Assembly: GCA_023238725.1 (NCBI GenBank)
Contig: CM041548.1
Coordinates: 16,389,752-16,453,751, forward strand
Direction of reading: 5' to 3'
Source of the DNA: Scortum barcoo
Lineage: Eukaryota; Chordata; Actinopteri; Centrarchiformes; Terapontidae
Length of the DNA: 64,000 nt
This document shows positions 46,955-58,438 of the stretch, piece after piece (within the stretch, counting starts at the first letter, position 1; each line of letters begins with the position of its first letter). A model generated the notes under the pieces. That model saw only the letters and a list, made by a program, of their open reading frames with translations, ran no database searches and was not told where the DNA came from. The position numbers and the translations under genes were made by a program.

Positions 46955-49900
46955 GTGAGTTACTAACACTTAAACTTTGCCTTCAGTCAGTTAAAACACT
47001 TTTATAAACTCCACATTATTTATTTATTCTTGTTAAACAGCAGGAAGCTAGCTAGCTTGCTGTGTTAGCACCGTGGCTACCTGAGGCTGAGCTGATGTTG
47101 ACATGTTTGTTGTTGTCTTCAGGATGATTTACGGGTGGACGGGCGAGGCTGTGAAGACTACAGACACATGGAGATAGAGACCGATGTGGTGTCCAACACA
47201 GACGGCTCGGCCAAAGTCACACTGGTGATGTTAATGAGCAGAACTGATTCATTTTCTCTTTATGTTGTAAAACATCTAATCTGTGCACCTTCAGTCCTGT
47301 TAACACGTTGAATTCAAACTCTCACCTATTAAATTGATATCATGTGTACTTTTGTGTATTTTCTATTTTATTCTGTTCTTATGTTGTTATTTTACATAAT
47401 TATTTATGTTTTTTTTTTAAGTTCCCCCTTTTGTCCCTACCAATATTTGTCTTTGTGCTGTTTTGACACCCAAATTTCCTCTCATGGGGATCAATGAAGT
47501 ATCATCTTATCCAGTGGTGGAAAGTAACTAAGTACATTTACTCAAGTACTGTATATAATTGTAATTTTGAGGTACTTGTAAAACCGTACTTTACCACTAC
47601 ATTTCAGAGACAAATATTGTACTTTTTACTGCACTACAGATATTTGATAACTTAAATTACTTTGCAGATTAAAATTAATAATGCAAAATATAAGCAACAA
47701 ATAAATAGTGTAATATTATAGATTAAGATAAACTTAAGATAAAGCTTTATTAATCCCTGGGGACAACTGCACAAGTTACCCTGTCGATGACAAGCTTCTT
47801 TACAATCTGCAACATTAATGTGATGAACACATTAGTGCAATAATACCTATAATTCAGCAATATAATGTTTATTATTCTCAAATGGGCCCTTCTGCATTAT
47901 GAGTACTTTTACTTTTGGGACTTTAATTATATCCATATGATAATACTTTTGTGTTTAGTTTTTGTTTGTTTTATTTGTCCGTTTGTCTGTTTGTTTATTT
48001 GGCTGCATGTTTGCTTGCATGGATAGTTGCTGCTCTTATTCCTGATGACTATGCTCACTAATATTATTATTTTAAACTACATGTCACTTTAATGATTTCC
48101 TGGACTGTCAGTGCCCATCAAGAGACCAGTGTTGGAAATTCATTTTGGTCCTATACACATGTACCATTTGTATTTTACAAATAAACTAATAAATACATTT
48201 TATTGCAGTTAAATTTTGAATGCAGAACTTTCACTTTCACACTGTGGCTATTACTTAAGTAAAAGATGTGAGCACTTCTTCCTCCTGAGATCTCATCTTA
48301 CATTACTGTCTTCTTTATTGTGTTTCTGGTTGATTATCTGTTCTCTTCTGATATGCTCTGTTTTGTTTCGCTTTCAGGGGCACACAGCGGTTCTAGTTGG
48401 TATTAAGGCTGAAATTGGAAAACCAAGGCCGATGGTGCCAAATGAAGGTTATTTGGAGTTTTTCGTTGACTGGTAGGTATGGTGCTTATTGACTTATTTA
48501 TATATCTGGCAATCAGACCAATCAATAATGCGCTGTGTTACATTTTATCAACAGGAAAATTACAGCTTATTAAATATATTGATATATAGTTATGAATGAG
48601 AGAGTGATTTTAGATGCTGTCATGAATGTGTGTTTTTGGCGAGTCCTGCAAAGTGAATGTCTATCAAATTAAAATATTTCATCACATTGCTGCAACAATC
48701 GTAACATTACCTATAATGTCATAGTATATGGCCGTATAAATGGAAGTAGTAGTAAAATCTGTAGAAAGGAACAAATTTATATGGTCTGTTATATTCAACA
48801 AATGTAACAACCTTATTACAGCGGTGATGTGGGGGCTCCAGTCAGAATAGATAACAGTATTTATCAGCATCATGGTAATCAGGCCCAAATGAAATGTAGG
48901 TAAGCCTGGTTATGCAAACACTTAAAACAAGTCAACCCAATCACTGTATTAAAATGACATATTTTGAACTTAAATTAAATGTAAAAGTGTCTCAGACAAA
49001 AAATGTTGTCATAAATAACAGAAATTATATATTTTTTAAATCACAAAAGAAAGACAATTTTTTTCTAGTAATACTTTGTGATGGTGTTTCGATGGATGCC
49101 CGGCCACTAGGAGGTAGTGTTGTGTCATCTGTTCCCTGTGAGATGCATCTCCAGTGTAACCCAGTGATTGTAGACATACCAAACAAATTATTATCCTAGT
49201 AAGAGTAAAACATCTCACACTAAAAGATTACCTCACATGTTTACTGTGGTTTGTTTTTTCCATCACCAGTTCGGCCAATGCGACCCCTGAGTTTGAGGGC
49301 AGAGGAGGCGAGGAGCTGGGGACGGAGCTGAGTAACACTCTCTACAAAGTCTTCAACAACAAGCACAGCGTGGACCTGAAGAGCCTCTGCATCAGTGCAG
49401 GAGAGCACTGCTGGGTGCTCTACGTGGACGTGCTGGTGAGTGGCAGCATCTGATAATGACTTTCATTTTCTGAAATGACAGCCCAGCGTTCGAGCCCACA
49501 CTTCATTCCGGGTTTGGCCATCTGTGCCTCTCTCATGCTCTCTTTTTTCATTCACACCATTACCTCTGACACTTTTTGTATGTATGAAAAAGTGTGTGTC
49601 CTTATCACTATTTGAATGACTCATATCTAGTCAAATGTATGAAAAATTCACCAAAGTGCAATTTTTTTTTTCTAATTAATTTAGCTGCTGTACTCATGTA
49701 AAATAATGTTTGATAAACTGTGTAGAGCTGCTCAGTTTCTCCTGGACAAAGCGTTCTTGTGTTTCAGTGGAGGAATAAATCAAAACAGCACTTTTTAAAT
49801 GAGAATCATTTGGTCCTCCTGTCTTCACTGAGGTCAAATCTCACACTGATATGTTTCCACAGCTCCTGCAGTGTGATGGAAACCTGTACGACGCCATCTC

Positions 49901-51219
49901 AGTTGCTATCAAGGCAGCTCTCTTCAACACAAAGTAAGTGAAGCTTTGTTATGGTATTTGCTTGGCTGTTATCCTCCTTATTTAGTAAAATCGGTGCTTA
50001 AAGACAGACTGATTACCTCACCGACAGAATTCCCCGAGTGCACATATCAGCTGACGACGAAGGAGGGAAGGAGATCGAGCTGTCAGACGATCCTTACGAT
50101 TGCATGAGGCTCAATGTGGAAAATGTTCCATGTATAGTGACGTTATGCAAGGTACGCTCTCTCCTTCTAAAGCCCGTTATCAGATACACAGTGAGGTGTT
50201 TGTACGCCGCTCGGCTCCTTTGACTGTACCCTGTTTTCCTGCAGGTGGGCCACAGGCACGTAGTGGATGCGACTCTGCAGGAGAAGGCCTGCTCCGTGGC
50301 GAGCCTGATCATCTCCGTCACGCACAAGGGCACGGTCACCTGCACGAGGAAGGTGGGCGGAGGCAGCCTGGATCCAGAGAGCATCTTTGAAATGACAGAG
50401 GTGAGTTCAGGCCTCCTCCTGAGCCATCTGGCCTCCTCCCACAGCAGCAGATGCATTAGTGTGATAAGGTTTTTCATTTATTTTTACTTAACTGTTGCCT
50501 TGGTAAAAAAGAAAAGGAGGAAAACAACTCGGTTAAGCTGAAGCTGCAGCCTGTAACTGGTTAGCTCAGCACAAAGATTGAAAACAGAGAAACAAGTGAC
50601 AAAATCTGCCCACCAGCCCCTCTAAAGCTCTCTGATTAACATCTTATATTCCATGTCTCGCAGCAGAAATACTGTGGCACATTATGCCCCCATAAAATCA
50701 CAGTTTGTCATTTTTATACTTCTGTTAGTATACCTGTTAGTCACTGAGCTTCAGAGATCCTGATGAGCCAGGCTAACCGTCCCCTCCCCCAAGTGGCTGC
50801 TGGCTTTACTGTACAGAGTCTCAGAGTTGTGCCGATCTTTTCCTCTAACTTTCAGAAGGGAATAACCACATGTTCAAAATTTCCTAAGAGGTTCTGCTCC
50901 ACAATATTGTTCTGTGAGCAAATACAGTAACCCAACCAGTGTGAGATTATTATGATCTCTTTGGCATTTCATGACACCATTAAAAATGTAGATAACATAC
51001 AGAAGATGAGTAATATTATTACAACTTTAAAATGACCATACAGGGTTTGAATATAAGTAGCTTTGAATAAGGCTGTGCAGTAGAAAGGCACTTAAGTATT
51101 TTGTCTGTTTCCAGGCAGGTAAACGTGTCGGGAAGGCACTTCACGCTCCGCTCATGGCACTCCTGCAGCAGGAAGAGAGTTTGGGAAAGAAGCGACAGAA
51201 AGTTGGCTTCCTTGGTTGA
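46898..51219 (+). CDS. exosc7: exosc7 (RRP42), RNA exosome core subunit
   Basis: One of six RNase PH-like subunits forming the ring of the eukaryotic exosome, which degrades and processes RNA in nucleus and cytoplasm; it pairs with the MTR3 subunit and is not itself catalytic in animals. Eight coding exons (46898-46954, 47123-47224, 48378-48472, 49270-49435, 49863-49933, 50028-50151, 50245-50400, 51115-51219) total 876 bases, that is 291 residues, the same length as human. Seen in order: MATVQVSEAEKVYILHGIR, DLRVDGRGCEDYR, EGYLEFFVDC, ANATPEFEGRGGEELGTELS, HCWVLYVDVLLLQCDGNLYD, IELSDDPYDCMRLNVENVPC, GHRHVVDATLQEKACSVASL, SLDPESIFEMTEAGKRVGKA, and the end KKRQKVGFLG. Every junction is GT-AG and phase-consistent. 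There are no breaks. A GC box lies upstream and a poly(A) signal 60 bases after the stop. Confidence 0.97.
47123..47224 (+). CDS. exosc7: exosc7 coding exon 2
   Basis: 34 codons between acceptor gtcttcag and donor gtgatg; DDLRVDGRGCEDYRHMEIET to AKVTL. Confidence 0.94.
47512..48290 (+). mobile_element. MITE family D, nearly complete, in exosc7 intron 2
   Basis: The left end reads cagtggtggaaagtaactaa (47512 on), continuing gtacatttactcaagtactg. The right end reads tgcagaactttcactttcac, attacttaagtaaaagatgt, gagcacttcttcctcctgag (to about 48290). Its body has the expected tactttttactgcactacag and ctgcattatgagtactttta. It is interrupted by an L2-like tail (about 47728-47830, gataaagctttattaatccc) and by an unrelated segment (about 47960-48200). 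The element fills most of the 1.15 kb intron and ends about 90 bases before the next exon. Confidence 0.7.
48378..48472 (+). CDS. exosc7: exosc7 coding exon 3
   Basis: Between acceptor gctttcag and donor gtaggt; GHTAVLVGIKAEIGKP to EGYLEFFVD, ending TG, which joins T in exon 4 to make Cys. Confidence 0.95.
48473..49269 (+). other. exosc7: exosc7 intron 3
   Basis: 0.8 kb, AT-rich; no element recognised. Confidence 0.8.
49270..49435 (+). CDS. exosc7: exosc7 coding exon 4
   Basis: 166 bases between acceptor atcaccag and donor gtgagt; SANATPEFEGRGGEELG to YVDVL. Confidence 0.96.
49436..49862 (+). other. exosc7: exosc7 intron 4
   Basis: 0.43 kb; no element recognised. Confidence 0.8.
49863..49933 (+). 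CDS. exosc7: exosc7 coding exon 5
   Basis: 71 bases between acceptor ttccacag and donor gtaagt; LLQCDGNLYDAISVAIKAAL and FNT. Confidence 0.95.
50028..50151 (+). CDS. exosc7: exosc7 coding exon 6
   Basis: 124 bases between acceptor ccgacag and donor gtacgc; IPRVHISADDEGGKEIELSD to VTLCK. Confidence 0.96.
50245..50400 (+). CDS. exosc7: exosc7 coding exon 7
   Basis: 156 bases, phase 0, between acceptor tcctgcag and donor gtgagt; VGHRHVVDATLQEKACSVAS to IFEMTE. Confidence 0.96.
50535..50890. repeat. Foldback element remnant in exosc7 intron 7
   Basis: Left-arm landmarks ctggttagctcagcacaaag and cagcccctctaaagctctct; right-arm landmarks actgagcttcagagatcctg, atgagccaggctaaccgtcc and gttgtgccgatcttttcctc. 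Strongly diverged copy of the family at 28.8 and 30.5 kb. It occupies about half of the 0.7 kb intron. Confidence 0.6.
51115..51219 (+). CDS. exosc7: exosc7 coding exon 8 (stop)
   Basis: 105 bases after acceptor gtttccag; AGKRVGKALHAPLMALLQQE to KVGFLG, stop TGA at 51217-51219. Confidence 0.96.
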   Translation, partial: AGKRVGKALHAPLMALLQQEESLGKKRQKVGFLG

Positions 51220-52474
51220 GATCAACTACTGTACAGTATGTTTCTACAGTATGTGTGTACATGTATGCAGAATTTTCTAATAAAACTTTTAATTTGTACA
51301 GCCATCTTGTATTTCTTAAAGTGTTATATGGTGTTGGCGTTTTAAATACATGAAGATGTTGGACCTGATTTTTCATTTAACCTTTATGTACATTTACTTA
51401 CATACATTTTTCTATTACTTTTTTAGATGTTTTGATAACAATAACAAAATATGTCATGGATATTATATAGGGACTAAAATCAAGTAGGTCCACTAAATAA
51501 TTTTGTTGAAAGGCATATTTTACACATTATATATTCTTATATTACAAATATATATATTACATATTTTACACAGGTAACTTATTTAAAATCTCCTGGTGCT
51601 TTCGTCTCATTTTCACCAAGCTCGAGTTGCTGTATGTGACGACAGAAACTCAAAGGAGAAGTCCAGACTCTGCATCCTTCTTTTGTTTTTTGCCACGTGT
51701 CAGTCGAGGGTTGTGGAAGTCTTACAGAAAGTCCAGATGTGACTCTGGACCATTTCCACTCTTCCCTCAGACTCTTTAGGGTGTGTGCGCTGGCTGACAG
51801 CAGGCAGGTCCAAAACAAACTCCTATTTATGGCAAGAGCTCAGCAGATTTTGGAACGAGAAAACTCAAGCAGAGAATGGTTGATTAAAATTACAAAGAAA
51901 TCAGTAAAAAATAAAATTGCAGGTGCTTAAACAGGTAATTCAAAGCAGCATGAGGGACTTTAATTTCAGTGCCTTGCTGCTGCCAAAAACACCTGGAAAA
52001 ATTTCATATTTTCCAAATGAGGCCATAACGAAGGACTTTCAGAACACCTTTTGGCCAGCTTTTAGGAAAGAAAGTCTTATTCCATCTTTTTTTTTTTTCA
52101 AGTTTAAACACATCTTTTAAGCCAAGAAATAAACTGTAGCTAATTTATTTAGGCATTTATGCAGATGAGTCACTGTTTGTGTATTTCTTTTTCATATACT
52201 TTGATGAAAGCTGCAAAGGGTTGATGTCATCACCGTTTCAAACTGTCTCGCCCTGTCTGCCAGCCTCCACCTGCCTTCCAGACCTGGCTCTGGTTCTTTC
52301 TGGCCCTCACACACACACACCATCCTTTAAGGCTTCTGAGGTCGGATTGTTATTCCTGCAGTTCTGGACTGCAGTATTTTTCCCTGTTCGGAGAGATGAG
52401 AGGGAGGGTGAGAGAGAGGGAGAGATAAATTGTAAGCATCCACGTTGGAGCAGCCTCATTCAGTACGTCTAACC
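51220..52474 (+). other. exosc7 3' UTR and clec3b upstream region
   Basis: 1.25 kb between tandem genes. The exosc7 poly(A) signal AATAAA is at 51279-51284. The rest is AT-rich, with a purine-rich gagaggga block at 52391-52425 and a weak TATA-like agataaat at 52423-52430, about 45 bases before the clec3b ATG. No coding sequence recognised. Confidence 0.65.
51279..51284 (+). terminator. exosc7: exosc7 poly(A) signal
   Basis: AATAAA 60 bases after the exosc7 stop codon, the first such hexamer on the strand, followed by a T-rich stretch. Confidence 0.75.
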
Positions 52475-52571
52475 ATGGAGTTCAGAGGAGTGTGTGTGCT
52501 GCTGGGAGTACTACTACTGGTGAACTGCTCGTTTCAGCAGACTCCACCAAAGAGGAAGCCAGTGAAAAAAG
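52475..52571 (+). CDS. clec3b: clec3b coding exon 1 (signal peptide)
   Basis: ATG in aaccATGG context to AAA AAA G before donor gtaata; 32 codons plus one base. Confidence 0.93.
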
Positions 52572-55500
52572 GTAATAAACATTAAACACAATAAACAACA
52601 CAATAAACACAATCTGCAGGAACAAGTTATTTAAATGTTGTATTTGTGATAAGAGTTGTTTGAAATATTTTATAAAAGAGAAGTTGTTTTCGTTAAACAG
52701 CATGTTTTCTTTATATTTGTGCCCAAATCAGGTTGAAGCAAGAAATTATTCAAACATTTGAAAGTTTTTCTGTCCTTACTGGGCATGCACAAACACCTGA
52801 TTTGAATTTCCTCGTGTCTACAGTGTCTTTGGGATCAGATACAACAAGGGATGCTGCCATTGAAAACCTGCAGAAACAGATCGACGACATTGTCCAGGAG
52901 GTCAACCTGCTGAAGGAAAAACAAGCCCTGCAGACAGGTGAGCTGGTGTTTACACTGATCACACCTAACACCTGGATTTATGACTGTACATAACATGAGA
53001 ATACAATATATATATTATCAGCTCAGCTCATTATTATATAATCTCTAGTCTAGTAGTCTTATAGAGGAACCCTTTGTCAAAATCTACTATAAATAGTACC
53101 TTTCAAAAACTCAGTGTTTTTACAATAAATCAAAAAAATACAAAGTAAATAAAATCCAAAGCATAAAAGATGAGACCCCCGACTTCCTCAGTTGTCTATA
53201 TAAACCCTGTAGAATATGTATTTATGTTCATATAATTAATATAATTTAATATAATATATACACCCCTCCTTGAACCGCCACCTTACAGTGGTGGAGGGGT
53301 TTGTGTGCCCGAATGATCCTAGGAGCTATGTTGTCGAGGGGCATTACGCCCCTGGTAGGGTCTCCCATGGCAAACAGGTCCTAGGTGACGGGCCAGACTA
53401 AGAGCGGTTCACAAGCCCACCATGAAGAAAGAATCAACAAGGACCGTTCACGTCCGCCCGGATTGGCAAGTTACTGGGCCCCACCCTGGAGCCAGGCCTG
53501 GGGTTGGGGCTCATTAGCCTGAGGCGAGCGCGGGTTCCAGTAGGTCTTCCAGCCTACTGGAAGGCGGGCCCACGGGACCCGGCCGGGCTCAGCCCCTGGA
53601 AATGGCGACGTGGGCCGCGCTTCCAGTAGGCTCACCACCCGCAGGAAGGTCCATGAGGGGCTGGTGCAATGTGGTTTGGGTAGCAGTCGTGGCAGGGGAC
53701 CTCCTGACGACCCAATCCCTGGAACAAAACTCTGGCAATAGGGACATGGAATGTCACCTCGCTGGGGGGGAAGGAGCCTGAGCTCGTGCGGGAGGTTGAG
53801 AGGTACCGGCTAGAGATAGTCACGGCTCACCTCCACGCATAGCTTGGGCTCCTGGAACCCAGCTCCTTGAGAGGGGCTGGACCCTCCACTACTCTGGAGT
53901 TGCCCAGGGTGAGCGGCGTGCGAGCTGGTGTGGGCTTGCTTATAGCTCCCCAGCTCAGCTGCCACGTGTTGGAGTTCACCCCGGTGAACGAGAGGGTCGC
54001 TTCCCTCGGTCGCGCTTTCGGGTTGGGGATAGGTCTCTTGCTGTTGTTTGTGCCTACGGGCCGAACAGCAGTACAGAGTACCCGGCCTTCTTGGAGTCCC
54101 TGGGAGGGGTGCCACTTGATAGTGCTCCGACTGGGGACTCCATTGTTCTACTGGGGGACTTCAACGCTCACGTGGGTAACGACAGTGATACCTGGAGGGG
54201 CGTGATCGGGAGGAACGGCCTCCCCGATCTGAACCCGAAGCGGTGTTCTGTTATTGGACTTTGTCCATGACGAACACCATGTTCGAGCATAAGGTGTCCA
54301 TCAGTGCACGTGGCACCAGGACACCCTAGGCCGGAGGTCGATGATCGACTTTGTTGTCGTTTCATCTGATCTCCGGCCGTATGTCTTGGACACTCGGGTA
54401 AAGAGAGGGGCTGAGCTGTCAACCGATCACCACCTGGTGGTGAGTTGGCTCCGCTGGCAGAGGAGGAAGTTGGACAGACCTGGCAGACCCAAACGTATTG
54501 TGAGGGTCTGTTGGGAACGTCTGGCCGAGCCCTCTGTCAGGGAGGTCTTCAACTCCCACCTCCGGAAGAGCTTCTCACAGATTCCGAGGGAGGCTGGGGA
54601 CATTGAGTCCGAGTGGACCATGTTCTCTGCCTCCATTGTCGACGCATGGTTCGAAGTTGTGGACGCAAGGTCTCTGGTGCCTGTCGTGGTGGCAATCCCC
54701 GAACCCGGTGGTGGACACCGGAAGTAAGGGATGCCGTCAGGCTGAAGAAGGAGTCCTATCGGACCATGTTGGCCTGTGGGACTCCTGACGCAGGTTGACA
54801 GGTACCGGCAGGCCAAGCAAGCCGCAGCCCGGACGGTCCTGGAGGCAAAAACTCGGGTCTGGGAGGAGTTCGGTGAGGCCATGGAGGAGGACTATCGGTC
54901 GGCCTCGAAGAGATTCTGGCAAACCGTCCGGCGCCTCAGAAGGGGGAAGCAGTACTCTGCCAACACTGTTTACAGTGCGGGTGGGGAGCTGTTGACCTCA
55001 ACTGAGGGACATTGTCGGACGGTGGAAGAAATACTTCGAGGATCTCCTCAATCCCACCGACTTGCCTTCCAGTGAGGAAGCAGAGGCTGGGGACTCTGAG
55101 GTGGACTCGTCCATCACCCAAGCCGAAGTCACTGAGGTAGTTCGCAAGCTCCTCGGTGGCAAGGCGCCGGGGGTGGATGAGATCCGCCCTGAGTACCTCA
55201 AGTCTCTGGATGTTGTGGGGCTGTCTTGGCTGACACGCCTCTGCAACATTGCATGGAGGTTGGGGACAGTGCCTCTGGAGTGGCAAACTGGGGTGGTGGT
55301 CCCTCTTTTTAAAAAGGGGGACCGGAGAGTGTGTTCCAACTACAGGGGGATCACACTTCTCAGCCTCCCCGGGAAGGTCTACGCCAGGGTACTGGAGAGG
55401 AGAATTCGGCCGATAGTCGACCCTGACCCTCGGATTCAGGAGGAACAATGCGGTTTTCGTGTCCCGGTCGTGGAACACTGGACCAGCTCTCTATACCCTC

Positions 55501-58438
55501 CACAGGGTGCTTGAGGGTTTATGGGAGTTTGCCCAACCAGTCCACATGTGCTTTGTGGATCTGGAGAAGGCATTCGACCGTGTCCCTCGTGGTATTCTGT
55601 GGGGAGTGCTCCGTGAGTATGGGGTCCGGGGGCCTTTGCTAAGGGCTGTTCGGTCTCTGTACGACCGGAGCAGGAGCTTGGTTTGTACATTGCCGGCAGT
55701 AAGTCAGACCTGTTCCCAGTACATGTTGGACTCCGGCAGGGCTGCCCTTTGTCACCGGTCCTGTTCATAATCTTTATGGACAGGATTTCTAGGCGTAGCC
55801 AGGGGCCGGAGGGAGTCCGGTTTGGGAACCACAGGATTTCATCTCTGCTTTTTGCAGATGATGTTGTCCTGTTGGCTTCATCAAGCCAGGACCTTCAGCA
55901 TGTGCTGGAGCGGTTTGCAGCCGAGTGTGAAGCGGCTGGGATGAGAATCAGCACCTCCAAATCCGAGGCCATGGTTCTCGACCGGAAAAGGGTGGCGTGC
56001 CCTCTCCGGGTGAGGTGGAGAGGTCCTGCCTCAAGTGGAGGAGTTCAAGTATCTCGGGGGTCTTGTTCACGAGTGAGGGAAAGATGGAGCGTGAGATTGA
56101 CAGGCGGATTGGTGCAGCGTCCGCAGTTATGCGGTCGGTGTACCGGACCGTCGTGGTGTCGTGGTGAAGAAGGAGCTGAGTCGAAAGGCGAAGCTCTCGA
56201 TTTACCGGTCAATCTACGTTCTCCACCCTCACCTATGGTCATGAACTTTGGGTAATGACCGAAAGGACAAGATCAAGCGGATACAAGCGGCCGAAATGAG
56301 TTTCCTCCGCAGGGTGGCTGGGCGCTCCCTTAGAGATAGGGTGAGAAGCTCGGTCACTCGGGAGGAGCTTTCGAGGGTAGAGCCGCTGCTCCTTCACATC
56401 GAGAGGAGTCAGCTGAGGTGGCTTGGGCATCTATTTCGGATGCCCCCTGGACGCCTCCCTAGGGAGGTGTTCCAGGCGTGTCCCACCGGGAGGAGGCCCC
56501 GGGAAGACCCAGGACACGCTGGAGAGACTATGTCTCTCGGCTGGCCTGGGAACGCCTCGGGATCCCCCCGGAAGAGCTGGAGGAAGTGTCTGGGGTGAGG
56601 GAAGTCTGGGCATCTCTGCTCAGACTGCTGCCTCCGCGACCCGGTCCCGGACCAAGCGGATGAAGATGGATGGATGGATGGATAATATATACAATATGTA
56701 GATATCTATGTGTATGAACAATGACATTGCTGCCATATGCATTCCTAGTTTATATGACTCTGCTTAACAGTAGTGCATTGATTCAGCAAAATGAGAGTTG
56801 TGACGGCAATCAAATCAATAATGAAGCATGACAACACATCTGACGTATAATAGTCTATCTTCTTCACTCACTGTTAGTGTTTTTAGCCAGCAAATGTAAC
56901 TCTGCTGATGCTGCTGAGCCTCTCGGTGAAAGCTACACAGGTGATGATTGATAAAGCTGTCAACATGATGCCTGTCAGTCATGTTCAGTCTTGTTTATGT
57001 TACATCACGATGCTCAGCAAAGAGTGTGAGCACATGCTGACAGCAGCTAACTTAGCAGGTGTCACTGATAACAAGCATTTTCTGAAAGTTACATACAACA
57101 CCGTTAAGAGAAAGCTGTAAGATAAAAATAAAAGTTTTAAGAAGAGATTTCAAAAGAGCACATTGGCACATATGTTAAAAGACCATTTTGGAACCAATAG
57201 CATCATTATTATTATTATTCTTTTTTTTATACTGTGCTCTTGTGGTGCAATTAAAATAATAATTTAAATGACCATGCAGGCATTGATACAGAGGTAACCT
57301 GGGGTCAACAACGACCTAACATCAATTTCTTACCCCAGAGCCCCTGAAGGGTTAATCTGGCTATGTCTCAGATGAAATCAAAGACTTTCAGCTTTAATCC
57401 CCTGTACCAGTAAACCTCTACTTGTTGAACCACATGAAACTCTTTGGCTGAACCTACTTTATGATCACCTGTGGTGGCGAGCAAGCAGCCATTAATATCA
57501 CATTTAAAATGTGATATTAATTTAATTTAACATTTAAAATGTGATATTAATGGCTGCTTGCTAGTCTCACACTGTGGATTACATTGTGAACATTTTAAGG
57601 CTTAGTTGAGGGAATTTATTGGTAGCGTGATGTGAGCTTCATTGTTTGGGGAACCAAATGTGTATTGAAGTTGGATTCAACTGTTTGAGGTATGTTTCTT
57701 TTACAAATAAAGACAGATGTGACATGTGCAGTCTTTGAAACTGCAAGCTTTAATCTGGAAGGCACATGGCAAACCCGTGTCTGACCTCGTGTTCAGAACA
57801 CAAAATGATCCAGTTGCTCCTGAAAATCCAAAAAAAGTACAGAAAAAAGCTCAGTTTCCATCATGTTGCCCATTATCACCGAAGACATTGTGCTTCCAAA
57901 ATAAAACCAGACTATTTTTAGTCATATTGCCATAGTTTAGTATTATCTCCAAATAAAAAAAATGTAAGATGACTAAGATGACTAATTGTACAGTTCTGTT
58001 CTAGCTAACCATCCTTTATGTTTCTCTTTAGTCTGTCTGAAAGGCATAAAGATCAATGGCAGGTGTCTCTTGGCCGACCCGGTGAGAAAAAGCTATTATG
58101 CCGCCAGTGAGGACTGTAACAACATGGGTGGTATCATCTCTGCACCAACATCCAGCGACGAGAACGACCAGCTCAGAGACTACATCCGCCAGACCATCGG
58201 CGCAGACGAGCAGATCTGGCTGGGCATCATCGACATGGTGACGGAGGGCACCTGGGTGGACCAGACCGGCGTCACCATTACATACAAAAACTGGGACACG
58301 TCCAACTACCGGTCCCCTCAGCCGGACGGCGGCAAGTCCCAGAACTGCGCCGTCCTGTCCGTGGCCTCCAATGGGAAGTGGTTTGACGAGAACTGTCGTG
58401 ATGAGAAGCCCTCCATCTGTCAGTTCAACATAGTTTGA
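52475..58438 (+). CDS. clec3b: clec3b, tetranectin
   Basis: A secreted, trimeric C-type-lectin-like plasma and matrix protein that in mammals binds plasminogen kringle 4. Three coding exons, 52475-52571, 52824-52937 and 58032-58438, total 618 bases, 205 residues (human 202). Exon 1 encodes a signal peptide (MEFRGVCVLLGVLLLVNCSF) and a basic PPKRKPVKK segment, the heparin-binding position in the family. Exon 2 encodes the trimerising coiled coil (IENLQKQIDDIVQEVNLLKE, KQALQT). Exon 3 encodes the whole carbohydrate-recognition domain: VCLKGIKINGRCLLADP, EQIWLGIIDMVTEGTWVD, a QPD motif in SPQPDGGKSQNCAVLS, GKWFDENCRDEKPSICQFNIV. QPD rather than EPN is also the mammalian tetranectin reading. The loop before QPD is two residues longer than in human. 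Junctions rebuild Val and Val-Cys correctly. Intron 2 holds a Rex3 element in the sense direction. Confidence 0.95.
52824..52937 (+). CDS. clec3b: clec3b coding exon 2 (coiled coil)
   Basis: 114 bases between acceptor gtctacag and donor gtgagc; VSLGSDTTRDAAIENLQKQI to KQALQT. Leucine/isoleucine heptad pattern visible. Confidence 0.94.
53251..53262. repeat. Target-site duplication, Rex3 left
   Basis: ataatatataca, identical to 56682-56693. Confidence 0.9.
53263..56681 (+). mobile_element. Rex3 (RTE-clade) LINE, near full length, inactive
   Basis: The element is flanked by a perfect 12 bp duplication, ataatatataca, at 53251-53262 and 56682-56693. It begins cccctccttgaaccgccacc and ends agatggatggatggatgg, the GATG tail of Rex3. 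Endonuclease motifs: GTWNVTSL near 53747, GDFNAHVGND near 54155, SMIDFVVVSSDLR near 54340 and STDHHLVV near 54420. Reverse transcriptase motifs: KAPGVDEIRPEYL near 55165, NYRGITLLSLPGKVYARVL near 55340, CFVDLEKAFDRVPRG near 55550, LRQGCPLSPVLF near 55735 and FADDVVLLAS near 55855. From memory, two published Rex3 probe sites are present: one exact at 55737-55757 and one with a single mismatch at 55281-55300. The frame changes at least six times and an early stop (tag) lies at about 53839, so this copy cannot encode its proteins. The family usually encodes one polyprotein, and the 3.4 kb length is about full. Confidence 0.93.
56682..56693. repeat. Target-site duplication, Rex3 right
   Basis: ataatatataca, identical to 53251-53262; it follows the GATG tail directly. 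Confidence 0.9.
57480..57562. repeat. Large compound inverted repeat
   Basis: The outer arms (agcaagcagccattaatatc and its complement gatattaatggctgcttgct) pair over about 32 bases with one mismatch. Within the left arm, attaatatcaca and tgtgatattaat also pair with each other, and the catttaaaatg core occurs twice, so several alternative hairpins are possible. Origin unknown; it could be a small MITE or a replication-slippage palindrome. Confidence 0.8.
58032..58438 (+). CDS. clec3b: clec3b coding exon 3 (C-type lectin domain, stop)
   Basis: 407 bases after acceptor ctctttag, beginning TC TGT CTG, which completes the Val codon; contains the six cysteines of the domain and stop TGA at 58436-58438. 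Confidence 0.95.

Larger units (their letters stand above)
52938..58031 (+). other. clec3b: clec3b intron 2
   Basis: 5.1 kb, of which 3.4 kb is the Rex3 insertion. The remainder, at 52938-53250 and 56694-58031, is AT-rich and contains one large inverted repeat at 57480-57562. No other element is recognised. Confidence 0.85.
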
